64,000 nucleotides of DNA from Gammaproteobacteria bacterium (GCA_021648145.1 JAKITI010000012.1:1-64000); one strand, 5' to 3'; counted from the first letter of the stretch, positions 52,668 to 63,613 are shown. The notes: generated by a model from the letters alone, not told the origin. A program made the numbers and translations.

Positions 52668-53686
52668 TCAAAAAGCTCGACATCTGTTGTGTTAATCGTT
52701 GTCGGGGCGAGTTTTCCATTCTTGACCAATTGCTCATATTCATAGGTGCTGTTACGCCCATGCTCTTTTGCATAATAGAGTGCGGCATCGGCTTTATCAA
52801 TCGTGCTGGTGGGTGTATTCATAGGTTTTATTTGAGTGAAGCCCAAGCTTATTGTGATTTTTTCTATCTGCGGAAATTTGTAACTCTCAACTGCTTTTCT
52901 GAACTGCTCAAAAGCGCACTTGGCACCAAAAGCCTCTGTGGGAGATAAAATAATAACGAACTCTTCACCACCAAAACGATAGAGCATGTCACTATTTCTA
53001 AAAGTGCTCCCCATGACTTGGGTTAAAAGTATCAATACCTCATCGCCAAACAGATGACCGTATGTATCATTCACATGCTTGAAGTTATCAATATCCGCAA
53101 TAGCAAGCCAATAGTAATTGGTTTCTTCTATTTTACGTCGTTTGTGACTTTTTTCTTCGATCGCTTTAGTTTCTAGAAGAATTTTGTAAAAATTAGAATC
53201 AAAGGTTTTTCTGTTGAGGAGGCCTGTGAGTGTATCGTGATTGCTTTCGTCTATAATACGCAAGTAATTGCGATATATTTTCATAAATGCAGTTACAAGT
53301 TTATTTTGAGCCTCATTAAATGATGAGGTCACGAGTTCAATAAAGCCAATCACACTATTTTGGTGATTAAATATTGGATAGATGGCTCGAGTAAACTGGT
53401 GATGGTAATCAGTATCTATGACCGGCTCGGTATGAGTGAGACACAGCTGCAAACTGTCATCCTGATCGATAGGGATTATCTCTAAAGTGGAGGTATCGAC
53501 TGTTTTACTGTCTGAGTGATACGCCATGCTGACCAAAGCTTCTGCGTTGGTTTGTGTGTTGGTGATTTTTAACAGGCGAATGGAGGTGGGTTGGTAAAGT
53601 TCAGCGAGGGTCGTAACCAAACTGATTTCTAGTGAATCCTTGTCTTTGTGTTCTGTAACCTTGGCAACAGAGTCGAGTATGTCCAT
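52661..53686 (-). CDS. GGDEF diguanylate cyclase with GAF-like N-terminus
   Basis: Makes cyclic di-GMP. The GGDEF domain is intact: RFGGEEFVII with the inhibitory-site RNSD just before it, plus SNHDTLTGLLNRKTFD and DIDNFKHVNDTYGHLFGDEV. The first 150 residues resemble a GAF sensor domain. The start is uncertain. I use ATG 53686; TTG 53740 is possible, and the frame stays open upstream to near 53914 without a normal start codon. No membrane helix is seen, so it is probably cytoplasmic. It is divergent from aceE. Confidence 0.85.
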   Translation of the reverse strand: MDILDSVAKVTEHKDKDSLEISLVTTLAELYQPTSIRLLKITNTQTNAEALVSMAYHSDSKTVDTSTLEIIPIDQDDSLQLCLTHTEPVIDTDYHHQFTRAIYPIFNHQNSVIGFIELVTSSFNEAQNKLVTAFMKIYRNYLRIIDESNHDTLTGLLNRKTFDSNFYKILLETKAIEEKSHKRRKIEETNYYWLAIADIDNFKHVNDTYGHLFGDEVLILLTQVMGSTFRNSDMLYRFGGEEFVIILSPTEAFGAKCAFEQFRKAVESYKFPQIEKITISLGFTQIKPMNTPTSTIDKADAALYYAKEHGRNSTYEYEQLVKNGKLAPTTINTTDVELFDH

Positions 53687-53953
53687 AATTTGGAGTTGTA
53701 TGCCTTGTTTTAAGTGCGAAGGGTTGCAACTACCAGCCAATCCTTTGACTTTACAGATGCCATTACCATAGCCAATGTCGAATGTAAGGTCAATATGCCA
53801 AGTTGCTTGCGCGTAATAAACAAGGGTTCGAATAAGTGTGTTTAATTTCCTGTTTATGGAAAAAAAGGTTAGAATCGCGGCTTTGTTCAGGTTGGTCTTT
53901 CGTACTCGGATCAGTTGGATTTAATAGAATTAATACGAGGTTGTAGTCACCAT

Positions 53954-56614
53954 ATGTCTCATCTGTCAAAAATTCCTGATATTGATGCCGTTGAAACTCA
54001 GGAGTGGATTGACGCTCTTGAAGCTGTCATCGAAAACGAAGGTGTTGAACGAGCCCATTTTCTGTTAGAACAGATGATTGACAAGGCGCGCCGTTCGGGT
54101 GCTAACCTGCCTTACTCTGCGAATACAGCCTATGTAAATACCATCCCAACCCATATGGAAGCACTTCACCCAGGTGATCAAGCGATTGAACAGCGTATTC
54201 GTTCTTTTATACGTTGGAATGCAGTGGCGATGGTGGTGAAAGCCAATCGTAAGTCGGCAGAGCTGGGGGGGCATATTGCATCATTTGCTTCTGCGGCGGT
54301 GCTTTATGATATCGGGTTTAATCATTTTTGGCGTGCTCCCAGCCATGAGCACGGCGGGGATTTAATTTACTCTCAAGGCCACTCTTCGCCAGGGACTTAT
54401 GCTCGCGCTTTTTTAGAGGGTCGCTTGAGCGAAGATCAGCTGGATAAGTTTCGTCAGGAGGTCGATGGTGGTGGGCTCTCTTCTTATCCTCATCCTTGGT
54501 TGATGCCTGATTTTTGGCAGTTTCCAACGGTCTCTATGGGGTTGGGGCCGATTATGTCGATCTATCAGGCTCGTTTCATGAAGTACCTTCAAGATCGTGG
54601 TTTGGCGGATACTAAACAGCGTAAAGTCTGGGCTTTTCTTGGCGATGGTGAGACGGATGAACCCGAATCTTTGGGTGCTATTTCACTCGCAGGCCGTGAA
54701 AATCTGGATAACCTGATCTGGGTCGTCAACTGTAATCTGCAGCGCCTGGATGGCCCTGTGCGCGGTAACGGAAAAATTATTCAAGAGCTTGAAGCTGGTT
54801 TTCGTGGTGCAGGCTGGAATGTCATTAAAGTATTGTGGGGTTCCTATTGGGATCCATTGCTTGCCAAGGATAAAAATGGTTTGCTGCAAAAACGTATGCT
54901 GGAGTGCGTAGATGGTGATTTCCAAAATTATAAAGCTAAAGATGGCGCTTATGTTCGTCAGCACTTTTTTGGTAAATATCCAGAACTGTTGGAGATGGTT
55001 TCCAAAATGTCAGACGATGATGTCTGGCGTTTGAATCGTGGTGGCCATGATCCCCATAAAGTTTATGCGGCTTACAAGGCTGCTGTTGATAGCGGTCAGG
55101 CGACGGTTATTTTGGCTCATACGGTAAAAGGTTACGGAATGGGCGCTGCGGGCGAAGCGCAGAATCGCACACACTCACAGAAGAAGTTGGCTGATGATGA
55201 AATGATCTACGTACGTGATCGTTTTAACATTCCTCTGAATGATGAAGATGCTGCTGCAGGTAAATATTACAAACCTTCAGAAGATAGCCCGGAAATGAAA
55301 TACATGCATGCGCGTCGCAAGGAGCTGGGTGGTTATTTACCTGTGCGTCAGCAAGCCGCTGCACCGTTAGAAGTGCCTGGGCTCGAAGCATTCGATGCGT
55401 TGCTTAAAGGCAGTGGCAAAAAAGAGATGTCGACCACCATGGCTTATGTACGCATGTTGACGATTCTCTGTCGTGATAAAAAAATGGGTAAATATGTTGT
55501 CCCCATCGTGCCTGATGAAGCGCGTACTTTTGGTATGGAAGGCATGTTTCGCCAGTTGGGTATCTACTCTTCTGTAGGTCAGCTTTATACACCGCAGGAT
55601 AAAGACGAGATCATGTTCTATAAAGAGGACAAGTCGGGTCAGATTCTGGAAGAGGGAATTAATGAAGCCGGCGCGATGTCTTCCTGGATTGCAGCCGCAA
55701 CCTCTTATGCGAACCATGCGGTGAATATGGTTCCGTTCTATATCTATTACTCCATGTTCGGCTTTCAGCGCATTGGTGATCTGGCGTGGGCGGCGGGTGA
55801 CATGCAGGCGCGTGGTTTTCTGATTGGTGCTACAGCAGGTCGTACCACATTGGCCGGTGAAGGTTTGCAACATCAGGATGGCCATGGACTGGTGACGGCA
55901 AACACAATCCCTAATTGTGTCAGTTACGACCCGACTTTCAACTATGAGCTGGCTGTTATTATTCAAGATGGTTTACGGCGCATGTACGTAGAGCAGGAGA
56001 ATGTTTTCTACTACGTGACGACCATGAATGAAAATTACACACATCCAGCCATGCCGAAGGGTGCTGAAGAGGGTATTCTTAAAGGGATGTATGAATTCAG
56101 TTCAGGCGCACGATCAAAACTGAAAGTGCAACTGATGGGGTCGGGTACAATTTTGCGTGAAGTGATTGCCGCAGCTGATCTTCTCAAAACAGACTGGGGC
56201 GTGGAGTCTGATATTTTTAGTGCAACAAGCTTTAACGAGTTGACCCGCGAAGCGAACGGTTGCGAGCGCTGGAATCGTCTGCATCCGACTAAAAAGGCTC
56301 GCACCCCTTTTATTGCTCAAACATTGAAAGGTCGTAAAGGACCGTTTATTGCCGCAACTGATTACATTCGCAACTATGCCGATCAAATTCGTCAGTGGAT
56401 ACCTGGCCGTTATGTGGTGCTTGGAACCGATGGTTTTGGCCGTTCCGATACACGAGCACAATTGCGCAAACATTTTGAAGTGAATGCAGTGAATATTGTG
56501 GTTGCTGCTTTAAAAGCTCTGGTTGACGAAGGCCAGATGGATGCTTCAACCGTGGCTAAAGCCATAGACAAATATGGTATTGATGCTGAAAAAACAGATC
56601 CTCTGCACGCGTAA
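53954..56614 (+). CDS. aceE: pyruvate dehydrogenase E1 component (homodimeric)
   Basis: Decarboxylates pyruvate and transfers acetyl to the E2 lipoyl group. It has the thiamine diphosphate motif GDGETDEPES followed by the VVNCN element, and a YPHPWLMPDFWQFPTVSMG segment. The gammaproteobacterial homodimeric type is about 887 residues; from ATG 53954 this one has 886. A TTG at 53915 in frame would add 13 residues. A TAGAAT at 53870-53875 may be the -10 of its promoter. It is followed by aceF and lpdA. Confidence 0.96.
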   Translation: MSHLSKIPDIDAVETQEWIDALEAVIENEGVERAHFLLEQMIDKARRSGANLPYSANTAYVNTIPTHMEALHPGDQAIEQRIRSFIRWNAVAMVVKANRKSAELGGHIASFASAAVLYDIGFNHFWRAPSHEHGGDLIYSQGHSSPGTYARAFLEGRLSEDQLDKFRQEVDGGGLSSYPHPWLMPDFWQFPTVSMGLGPIMSIYQARFMKYLQDRGLADTKQRKVWAFLGDGETDEPESLGAISLAGRENLDNLIWVVNCNLQRLDGPVRGNGKIIQELEAGFRGAGWNVIKVLWGSYWDPLLAKDKNGLLQKRMLECVDGDFQNYKAKDGAYVRQHFFGKYPELLEMVSKMSDDDVWRLNRGGHDPHKVYAAYKAAVDSGQATVILAHTVKGYGMGAAGEAQNRTHSQKKLADDEMIYVRDRFNIPLNDEDAAAGKYYKPSEDSPEMKYMHARRKELGGYLPVRQQAAAPLEVPGLEAFDALLKGSGKKEMSTTMAYVRMLTILCRDKKMGKYVVPIVPDEARTFGMEGMFRQLGIYSSVGQLYTPQDKDEIMFYKEDKSGQILEEGINEAGAMSSWIAAATSYANHAVNMVPFYIYYSMFGFQRIGDLAWAAGDMQARGFLIGATAGRTTLAGEGLQHQDGHGLVTANTIPNCVSYDPTFNYELAVIIQDGLRRMYVEQENVFYYVTTMNENYTHPAMPKGAEEGILKGMYEFSSGARSKLKVQLMGSGTILREVIAAADLLKTDWGVESDIFSATSFNELTREANGCERWNRLHPTKKARTPFIAQTLKGRKGPFIAATDYIRNYADQIRQWIPGRYVVLGTDGFGRSDTRAQLRKHFEVNAVNIVVAALKALVDEGQMDASTVAKAIDKYGIDAEKTDPLHA

Positions 56615-56633
56615 CCAAGGTAGGCGATTAAAT

Positions 56634-57920
56634 ATGAGTAAAGAAATTTTAGTTCCAAATATTGGTGATTTTGATGGTGTTGAAGTCATTGAAATTCTGG
56701 TTTCCGTGGGCGACACAATTGCTGCGGAAGATTCGCTGATTTCAGTGGAATCTGATAAAGCTTCGATGGAAATTCCTGCGCCTGAAGCGGGCGTGGTAAA
56801 AGAGCTCAAAGTAAACATAGGGGATCAAATTTCAGAGGGGAGTTTGCTGCTGATTTTGGAGCCTGCTGGTGAAGCAGCAGCGCCAGTTGAGACAAAAGAG
56901 ACTCCGAAAACAGAAGTATCGACACCAGAGCCCGCAAAGTCAGCGCCTCCAGTGCAAGCGCCAAAACCAGCGACACCTGCCTCTAAAACTTCACCCACGG
57001 CAAAGATCAACGAAGACTCTTTTGCCAAGGCGTATGCAACGCCTTCTGTTCGCAAGTTTGCTCGTGAACTGGGTGTTGATTTGGGTCAGGTTGATGGCTC
57101 GGGTCGTAAAGGTCGAATTACTAAAGATGATGTCCAGGGCTTTGTGAAACGTGCTCTGAGCCAATCCGCAGCTAGTGGTGGTTTAGGTGTTGCACCCATG
57201 CCTGACATTGACTTTAGTCAATGGGGTGAGATCGAAAGCAAGCCATTAACTAAAATCAACAAATTGACGGGTCAGTTTTTGCATCGTAACTGGGTGACTG
57301 TTCCTCACGTTACACAGTTCGACGAAGCCGATATCACCGATATGGAAGCTTTCCGCAAAGAGCTGGGCGCTGATTATAAAGAGCAAGGGATTCGTATTAC
57401 ACCGCTGGTGTTTATGATGAAAGCTGTTGTTTCTGCACTAAAAAAACTGCCTCGATTTAATGCTTCGCTGGATGCGACCGGTGAAAACCTGATTTTGAAG
57501 AGTTATTATAACGTGGGTATTGCAGTGGATACTCCAGATGGTCTGGTGGTTCCTGTGGTGCGTGATGTAGATCACAAGAGTATTGTCGATCTGGCAGTTG
57601 AGCTGGGTGAAATCAGCATCAAAGCTCGCGATAAAAAATTAAAGCCTTCGGATATGCAAGGTGGGTCTATCACAATCTCCAGCCTGGGTGGCATTGGTGG
57701 TACTAACTTTACACCAATTGTGAATGCGCCCGAAGTTGCGATTTTGGGTGTTTCACGCTCTAAAATACAGCCTGTCTGGAATGGTAAAGAGTTCGAGCCT
57801 CGTTTGATGTTGCCGTTGTCACTTTCATATGACCATCGTGTCATTGATGGCGCTGATGGCGCGCGTTTCACGAAATTTCTGAGCCGCGTGTTGTCTGATA
57901 CACGTCGTCTATTATTATGA
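56634..57920 (+). CDS. aceF: pyruvate dehydrogenase E2 (dihydrolipoyl acetyltransferase)
   Basis: The core of the pyruvate dehydrogenase complex. It has a single lipoyl domain with the lysine in ESDKASMEIP, an Ala/Pro-rich linker (about residues 83-125), and an E1/E3-binding domain (ATPSVRKFARELGVDL). The catalytic domain ends with SYDHRVIDGADGARF, where the His is catalytic. ATG 56634 follows an AGGTAGG at a good distance. The 428-residue length reflects one lipoyl domain; E. coli has three. Confidence 0.96.
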   Translation: MSKEILVPNIGDFDGVEVIEILVSVGDTIAAEDSLISVESDKASMEIPAPEAGVVKELKVNIGDQISEGSLLLILEPAGEAAAPVETKETPKTEVSTPEPAKSAPPVQAPKPATPASKTSPTAKINEDSFAKAYATPSVRKFARELGVDLGQVDGSGRKGRITKDDVQGFVKRALSQSAASGGLGVAPMPDIDFSQWGEIESKPLTKINKLTGQFLHRNWVTVPHVTQFDEADITDMEAFRKELGADYKEQGIRITPLVFMMKAVVSALKKLPRFNASLDATGENLILKSYYNVGIAVDTPDGLVVPVVRDVDHKSIVDLAVELGEISIKARDKKLKPSDMQGGSITISSLGGIGGTNFTPIVNAPEVAILGVSRSKIQPVWNGKEFEPRLMLPLSLSYDHRVIDGADGARFTKFLSRVLSDTRRLLL

Positions 57921-57942
57921 TTGGTATTGTGATGGGGGCAAA

Positions 57943-59367
57943 ATGATGAGCAATATTGATATCAGCACCGAAGTGGTTGTTCTGGGCTCGGGCCCTGGTG
58001 GATATACCGCAGCTTTTCGTGCGGCTGATCTAGGCAAAAAAGTCGTTTTGATCGAACGTTATCAAAGCATCGGTGGAGTTTGTCTGAATGTCGGTTGTAT
58101 TCCTTCAAAAGCTCTGTTGCATACAGCGCAAGTGATTAACGAAGCCGCTGAATTTCACGAAATCGGTGTTGCATTTAATAAACCCGAAATTGATTTAAGC
58201 AAACTGCGTGGCTATAAAGAGAAAGTCGTTGGTAAATTGACGGGTGGTTTGAAGCACCTGGCCAAACAGCGCAAAGTTGAAATTGTTCACGGCTACGGCA
58301 AGTTTACTTCGCCTAATACCATTGAAGTTGAATCGACAGACGGCAGCAAAAAAATCGTTGGTTTTGAAAGTTGCATTATTGCCGCCGGTTCGCGTGTGAC
58401 CAAACTGCCTTTTATTCCGTGGGATGATCCGCGTGTGATGGATTCTACTGATGCGCTAGAGATAGAAGAAGTGCCTAAACGTTTATTGGTGGTTGGTGGT
58501 GGCATTATCGGTCTGGAGATGGCGACTGTATATGATGCGTTGGGGTCAAAAGTGAGTGTAGTTGAATTATCGTCCGGTCTGATTCCGGGGGTTGATCGTG
58601 ATGTGGTGCGTCCGCTGGAACGTCGCATCAAGAAAAAGTATGAAAATATCTTCCTGAATACCAAAGTCACTGCCATTGAACCGAGCGATAAAGGTCTTGT
58701 TTGCTCTTTTGAAGGTAAAGGCGCACCCGAAACGGATACCTTTGATCGTGTACTGGTCGCTATCGGTCGTACACCTAACGGTAAGCTGATTGATGCTGAA
58801 AAAGCAGGGGTTGCTGTTAACGACTGGGGTTTTATCGAAGTCGACAAACAACAGCATACTAACGTCGATCACATCTATGCAATCGGTGATGTTGTCGGTC
58901 AACCCATGTTGGCGCATAAAGCCACTCACGAAGGCAAAGTTGCCGCACAAAATATTGCCGGTGAAAAATCTTTCTTTGATGCTCGCACCATTCCGTCGGT
59001 GGCCTACACCGATCCAGAAGTCGCATGGATGGGCAAAACAGAAGATGAGTGTAAAAAAGAGGGCATCAAATACATAAAGGGCGTATTTCCATGGGCTGCT
59101 TCCGGTCGTTCATTGTCACTGGGACGTGATGAAGGAATGACAAAAGTTCTTTTTGGTGAAGACCACAAAATTATAGGGGCTGCGATGGTTGGCCCCAATG
59201 CTGGAGAGTTGATTGCCGAAGCGGTACTTGCATTGGAGATGGGTGCAGATATTGAAGATATTGCTCTGGCGATTCATCCTCATCCAACTCTTTCAGAAAC
59301 CTTTAATTTTGCGGCTGAAATGGCCGAGGGTACGTGTACAGATCTGTATGTTCCGAAAAAAAAGTAA
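57943..59367 (+). CDS. lpdA: dihydrolipoamide dehydrogenase (E3)
   Basis: Reoxidises the lipoyl group and reduces NAD+. It has the FAD-binding VLGSGPGGYTAAFRAADLG, the redox disulphide in GGVCLNVGCIPSKALLH, an NAD-binding VVGGGIIGLEMATVYDALG, and the catalytic His-Glu pair in AIHPHPTLSE. The length of 474 is normal. It lies 22 bases after aceF. The convergent thyA starts its stop codon 17 bases further on; no clear terminator is seen between. Confidence 0.97.
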   Translation: MMSNIDISTEVVVLGSGPGGYTAAFRAADLGKKVVLIERYQSIGGVCLNVGCIPSKALLHTAQVINEAAEFHEIGVAFNKPEIDLSKLRGYKEKVVGKLTGGLKHLAKQRKVEIVHGYGKFTSPNTIEVESTDGSKKIVGFESCIIAAGSRVTKLPFIPWDDPRVMDSTDALEIEEVPKRLLVVGGGIIGLEMATVYDALGSKVSVVELSSGLIPGVDRDVVRPLERRIKKKYENIFLNTKVTAIEPSDKGLVCSFEGKGAPETDTFDRVLVAIGRTPNGKLIDAEKAGVAVNDWGFIEVDKQQHTNVDHIYAIGDVVGQPMLAHKATHEGKVAAQNIAGEKSFFDARTIPSVAYTDPEVAWMGKTEDECKKEGIKYIKGVFPWAASGRSLSLGRDEGMTKVLFGEDHKIIGAAMVGPNAGELIAEAVLALEMGADIEDIALAIHPHPTLSETFNFAAEMAEGTCTDLYVPKKK

Positions 59368-59384
59368 GCATCTTTTGAAGCAGG

Positions 59385-60179
59385 TTAAACCGCGATAGGT
59401 GCTTTGATGGCTGGATGGCACTGATAGTTTTTCAGCGTAAAATCATCATAACAAAAATCAAAAAGCGAATTGACCTCTGAATTAATCTCCATGGTGGGCA
59501 ATGGAAAGGGCGCGCGTGCCAGCTGGGTATCCACTTGCTCAAGATGGTTTGAATAGAGGTGGGCATCACCCAATGTATGAATAAACTCTCCCGCTTGTAG
59601 GTTGGTGACTTGTGCAATCATCATGGTCAGCAAGGCATAGGATGCAATATTAAAAGGTATGCCGAGAAAAATATCGGCACTTCTCTGATAAAGTTGGCAA
59701 GATAATTTTCCATCAGCGACATAAAACTGGAACAGAGCGTGGCATGGAGGCAGCGCCATTTTATCAACCAGAGCAGGGTTCCAGGCACTAACAATCATTC
59801 GTCTTGAATCAGGATTGTTCTTGATTTGCTGGATGACATCACTGATTTGGTCAATGGCTTTGCCTTCTGGAGTCGGCCATGAGCGCCACTGAGAACCGTA
59901 CACGGGCCCTAAATCACCATTTTCGTCCGCCCACTCATCCCAGATGGAAACGCCGTTCTCTTTAAGGTAACGGATATTGGTGTCACCCTTAAGAAACCAC
60001 AAAAGCTCATGAATAATAGATCTGAAATGAAGTTTTTTAGTGGTGACGGCAGGAAAACCTTGCTGCAAATCAAAGCGCATTTGGTAGCCAAATGTACTGA
60101 GTGTGCCCGTGCCAGTTCGGTCTTCTTTTTTTACACCACTTTTTTTTACATGACGCATCAAATCTAGATATTGCTGCAT
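59385..60179 (-). CDS. thyA: thymidylate synthase
   Basis: Methylates dUMP to dTMP with methylenetetrahydrofolate. The catalytic cysteine is in [32 protein letters not shown] is the typical N-terminal loop and [20 protein letters not shown] the substrate-binding segment. At 264 residues, the same as E. coli ThyA, it is complete. It is divergent from the helicase gene with about 120 bases between. Confidence 0.97.
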   Translation of the reverse strand: MQQYLDLMRHVKKSGVKKEDRTGTGTLSTFGYQMRFDLQQGFPAVTTKKLHFRSIIHELLWFLKGDTNIRYLKENGVSIWDEWADENGDLGPVYGSQWRSWPTPEGKAIDQISDVIQQIKNNPDSRRMIVSAWNPALVDKMALPPCHALFQFYVADGKLSCQLYQRSADIFLGIPFNIASYALLTMMIAQVTNLQAGEFIHTLGDAHLYSNHLEQVDTQLARAPFPLPTMEINSEVNSLFDFCYDDFTLKNYQCHPAIKAPIAV

Positions 60180-60301
60180 GAATTTCCAAGCCTTATGTCT
60201 ATTTTTCTATATTTTAAATGCTCAAGATTATAACACTCAAAAAAGGTATCATGCGTGGAGTTGCAAATAATGAAGCCTGCTTGATATAAATAAAATTCAA
60301 T

Positions 60302-63300
60302 ATGAAAAAACTAAAACGTAACGATATAAGAGAAGAGTGCGGTAATCGTCATTATCAACGTGGTTTAGACTACTTTGATGTCGGTTTAGTCGCTAGCTTA
60401 GAGTACGAAGAAATTGGTAATGGGTTAGTTGTGCACTCAGTGGTTAAAGGCAGTACACGAAATAGCTATAAACAAAGAATCGAGGTTACTTTATCTGATC
60501 TGTTTAATGTCAGTATTGATGGTGACTGTAGTTGCCCAGTCGGTTTTAACTGCAAACACGTTGTTGCAGCCTGTCTGCAGCTTCAAGAGACGCTGGAATT
60601 GAGTTCAAAAATAGAAAGAAAGCCTGATCTGCGTGCAGCACTCGGTTGGTTAGATAATATGGCCGCGAGCTGTGAAGAGAAGCAACCTCAAGATCCAAGC
60701 AGTGGTTTTATGGCTTATGTGCTCGACTTCAGTAATAAAAAAGGAATATTAGAGGTTAGATTGCTTTCAACAAAGCCACTTAAAAAAGGCGGCCTAAGCA
60801 AGGGGCGTGCTATTCAGCTTTATGCACTTACTTACAGTTATTATAGTAGTGGCTATGTTATACAGGATGTCGACAGAGAAATTTCCAAACTATTGGATGC
60901 CATACAAAGTGCATCAATGTATAACAATCTTGCACTCTATGGTGAACTCGGCTTTGTTGCTCTGAGTAAAATCTTGCAGACAGGTCGTTGTTTTTGGCAA
61001 TCAACCCAAGGCACACCGCTTCAATTGAGTGATGCACGATCACTTAAATTGCAGTGGAAGGAAAAAAATAACACGGCTGTTTTACAAACATTAATTGAGC
61101 CGGCAGGCCAGCTATTATTGACAGAACCGCCACTCTATCTTGATGCAAATGATGGTGTGGTCGGTGCCTTGTTCGATGTGCCTTATTCACTGGAACAGCT
61201 AGAAAAACTACAGCAAGTTCCCGCTGTTCCGCTTGAATTGGCGGATGAATTTAGCCGCAAGTTGATCACTTCTCTTCCGGGTTTACCACTGCCATCACCG
61301 GGGAAAGTGGAGCTTCTCACAATTGAAAATGAGCAACCACAACCTGTATTAATGTTGATGGGGGTAGAGGCATCACCGGATCGACATGTTCATATGATGC
61401 AATTGCGTTTTTCTTACAGCGGCTATGAGCTATCAATACATCCACAAACAGAGTGGCGCAATCTGGAGGTTGATAACAAATTATTACGTGTGCACCGTGA
61501 TCTCATGGTGGAAGAGGAGGCGATTGGTCTATTGCTTTCGCATGGCTTTGATCCGATGAGCAATGAAGAAGGTGATGTTGCTTTTGCCAGTATTAGTGAA
61601 AACAGGTCAGAGTCAGCAGGGCGCTGGCAGCAATTTCTTGAAGAAGTCGTACCAGATCTTGAGCAACAAGGGTGGCAAATAAAAATCAATGAAAGCTTTC
61701 ATCTCAAGTTTCACCAGTCGCAAGATTGGGATGTAGAAATTGAGGGTGAAAATGACTGGTTTGATCTGCGTTTTGACATTGAAGTCAATGGTAAAAAAAT
61801 ACCACTGCTGCCTTTGGTGGTTCAATTGCTATCTGAATACGACCAGCAAGAGCTGCCTGAAACTCTGACACTTCCTTTGGGTGGCCATGAATATTTGACA
61901 CTGCCCAGCGAGCAGATAAAGCCTGTGCTTGATACACTTTATGAGCTTTACAACGGTGATAGTCTCAGTGATGATGGCTCTTTGCGTATGTCTCGTTTCG
62001 ATGCTGCTCGTTTAGCCGAACTGGATGAAAATAGTGAAGCCTTGTTGCGTTGGCAAGGGGGTGAAGCGCTGCGTGAACTGGGTCGTAAACTCAAGGATTT
62101 TAAAGGAATTGCAACAGCTAAGGTTCCCGATGGACTAAGGGCGACCCTTCGAGACTACCAGAAAAATGGTTTGAATTGGTTGCAGTTCTTACGTGAATAT
62201 CGCTTTGGCGGCATACTTGCGGATGACATGGGGTTGGGTAAAACAGTACAAACACTGGCACACCTACTGCTTGAAAAAAGCGAAGGACGTATGGATAAAC
62301 CATGCCTGATTATCGCGCCTACCAGCTTGATGAGTAACTGGCGACGTGAGGCTGAGCAATTTACCCCTGAACTGAAGGTATTAGTGCTACAAGGGTCGGA
62401 TCGTCACCATAAATTTGATCAAATTAAAAATCACGATTTGATACTCAGCACTTACCCATTGTTGGTGCGTGATGAAGAACATCTGCTGGCTCATGAGTAC
62501 CATTATGTAGTGCTGGATGAAGCGCAAATTATTAAAAATCCCCGTGCCAAAGCCGCAAGAATTATACGTCAGTTCAAGACGCAAAATCGTCTCTGCCTCA
62601 CAGGCACGCCGATGGAAAATCATCTGGGTGAACTATGGGCACTGTTTGATTTTGCCATGCCGGGTTTGCTCGGCAGTGAAAAACAGTTCAAACAGCTATT
62701 TCGTACACCGATTGAAAAGCACGGAAATGATGAGCAACGAGCACGCCTAGTAAAACGTATTGCACCCTTTATGTTGCGTCGTACCAAAACAGAAGTTGTC
62801 ACCGAGTTGCCAGAGAAAACTGAAATTATTCGCACAGTGAGCCTGGGTAAAAAACAGGCAACGCTTTACGAAAGCATTCGTTTGACGATGGAGAAAAAGG
62901 TGCGTGACAGCATCGCCAGCAAAGGTTTGGCTCGCAGCCACATTATGATTCTCGATGCGTTACTCAAACTGCGCCAAACTTGTTGTGATCCCGCGATACT
63001 CTCGCTCAAACAGGCACAAGCAGTGAAAGAGTCGGCTAAAATGGAGTTGCTGATGGATATGGTGCCTGAAATGCTTGAAGAAGGAAGGCGTATTTTGCTG
63101 TTTTCCGGGTTCACTAAAATGCTCGCCATTATTGAAGATGCTTTGAAAGATCGTGGCATTGCCTACAGCAAGCTTACGGGCCAGACTCGCAAGCGCGATG
63201 AGGCGATTGAGATGTTTAAAAGTGGTCAAGCCAATATTTTTCTTATTAGCCTGAAAGCGGGCGGTGTTGGTCTGAATCTTGCCGAAGCAGATACCGTGAT

Positions 63301-63547
63301 TCATTACGATCCGTGGTGGAACCCCGCAGCAGAAAATCAGGCCACCGACCGCGCGCATCGTATTGGCCAAAAGAACGCTGTTTTCGTCTATAAGCTGATT
63401 ACAGAAAATACATTGGAAGAAAAAATACTTGCGATGCAAGCAAAAAAACAGTCTTTGGCTCAAGGTATTTATGGCGGTGGTAAAAAAGAAGCGGATGCAA
63501 AACTTTCAGCCGATGATCTCAAAGCACTATTTGAGCCGCTACAATGA
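60302..63547 (+). CDS. SNF2-family helicase with SWIM zinc finger
   Basis: A 1081-residue DNA translocase. The N-terminal SWIM finger reads CSCPVGFNCKHVVAACL (near residue 79). A long middle region is followed by the helicase core: motif I DDMGLGKTVQTLAHLL, motif II VVLDEAQIIKN, motif III LCLTGTPMEN, motif V LISLKAGGVGLNLAEAD and motif VI QATDRAHRIGQ. Bacterial SWIM/SNF2 proteins of this size are common; roles in DNA repair or transcription are proposed but unproved. It stands alone before the sugar-transferase gene. Confidence 0.9.
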   Translation: MKKLKRNDIREECGNRHYQRGLDYFDVGLVASLEYEEIGNGLVVHSVVKGSTRNSYKQRIEVTLSDLFNVSIDGDCSCPVGFNCKHVVAACLQLQETLELSSKIERKPDLRAALGWLDNMAASCEEKQPQDPSSGFMAYVLDFSNKKGILEVRLLSTKPLKKGGLSKGRAIQLYALTYSYYSSGYVIQDVDREISKLLDAIQSASMYNNLALYGELGFVALSKILQTGRCFWQSTQGTPLQLSDARSLKLQWKEKNNTAVLQTLIEPAGQLLLTEPPLYLDANDGVVGALFDVPYSLEQLEKLQQVPAVPLELADEFSRKLITSLPGLPLPSPGKVELLTIENEQPQPVLMLMGVEASPDRHVHMMQLRFSYSGYELSIHPQTEWRNLEVDNKLLRVHRDLMVEEEAIGLLLSHGFDPMSNEEGDVAFASISENRSESAGRWQQFLEEVVPDLEQQGWQIKINESFHLKFHQSQDWDVEIEGENDWFDLRFDIEVNGKKIPLLPLVVQLLSEYDQQELPETLTLPLGGHEYLTLPSEQIKPVLDTLYELYNGDSLSDDGSLRMSRFDAARLAELDENSEALLRWQGGEALRELGRKLKDFKGIATAKVPDGLRATLRDYQKNGLNWLQFLREYRFGGILADDMGLGKTVQTLAHLLLEKSEGRMDKPCLIIAPTSLMSNWRREAEQFTPELKVLVLQGSDRHHKFDQIKNHDLILSTYPLLVRDEEHLLAHEYHYVVLDEAQIIKNPRAKAARIIRQFKTQNRLCLTGTPMENHLGELWALFDFAMPGLLGSEKQFKQLFRTPIEKHGNDEQRARLVKRIAPFMLRRTKTEVVTELPEKTEIIRTVSLGKKQATLYESIRLTMEKKVRDSIASKGLARSHIMILDALLKLRQTCCDPAILSLKQAQAVKESAKMELLMDMVPEMLEEGRRILLFSGFTKMLAIIEDALKDRGIAYSKLTGQTRKRDEAIEMFKSGQANIFLISLKAGGVGLNLAEADTVIHYDPWWNPAAENQATDRAHRIGQKNAVFVYKLITENTLEEKILAMQAKKQSLAQGIYGGGKKEADAKLSADDLKALFEPLQ

Positions 63548-63613
63548 TGATATTATCAATAGGTTAAACGAGATCCGCCCTTTTTATGAAATTTCCGGAT
63601 TAAAATTATAGAT

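Noticed and set aside
55367-55966. 199-codon minus-strand frame inside aceE
   Set aside because: aceE is fully supported; the antisense translation is rich in His, Thr and Arg with no recognisable fold.
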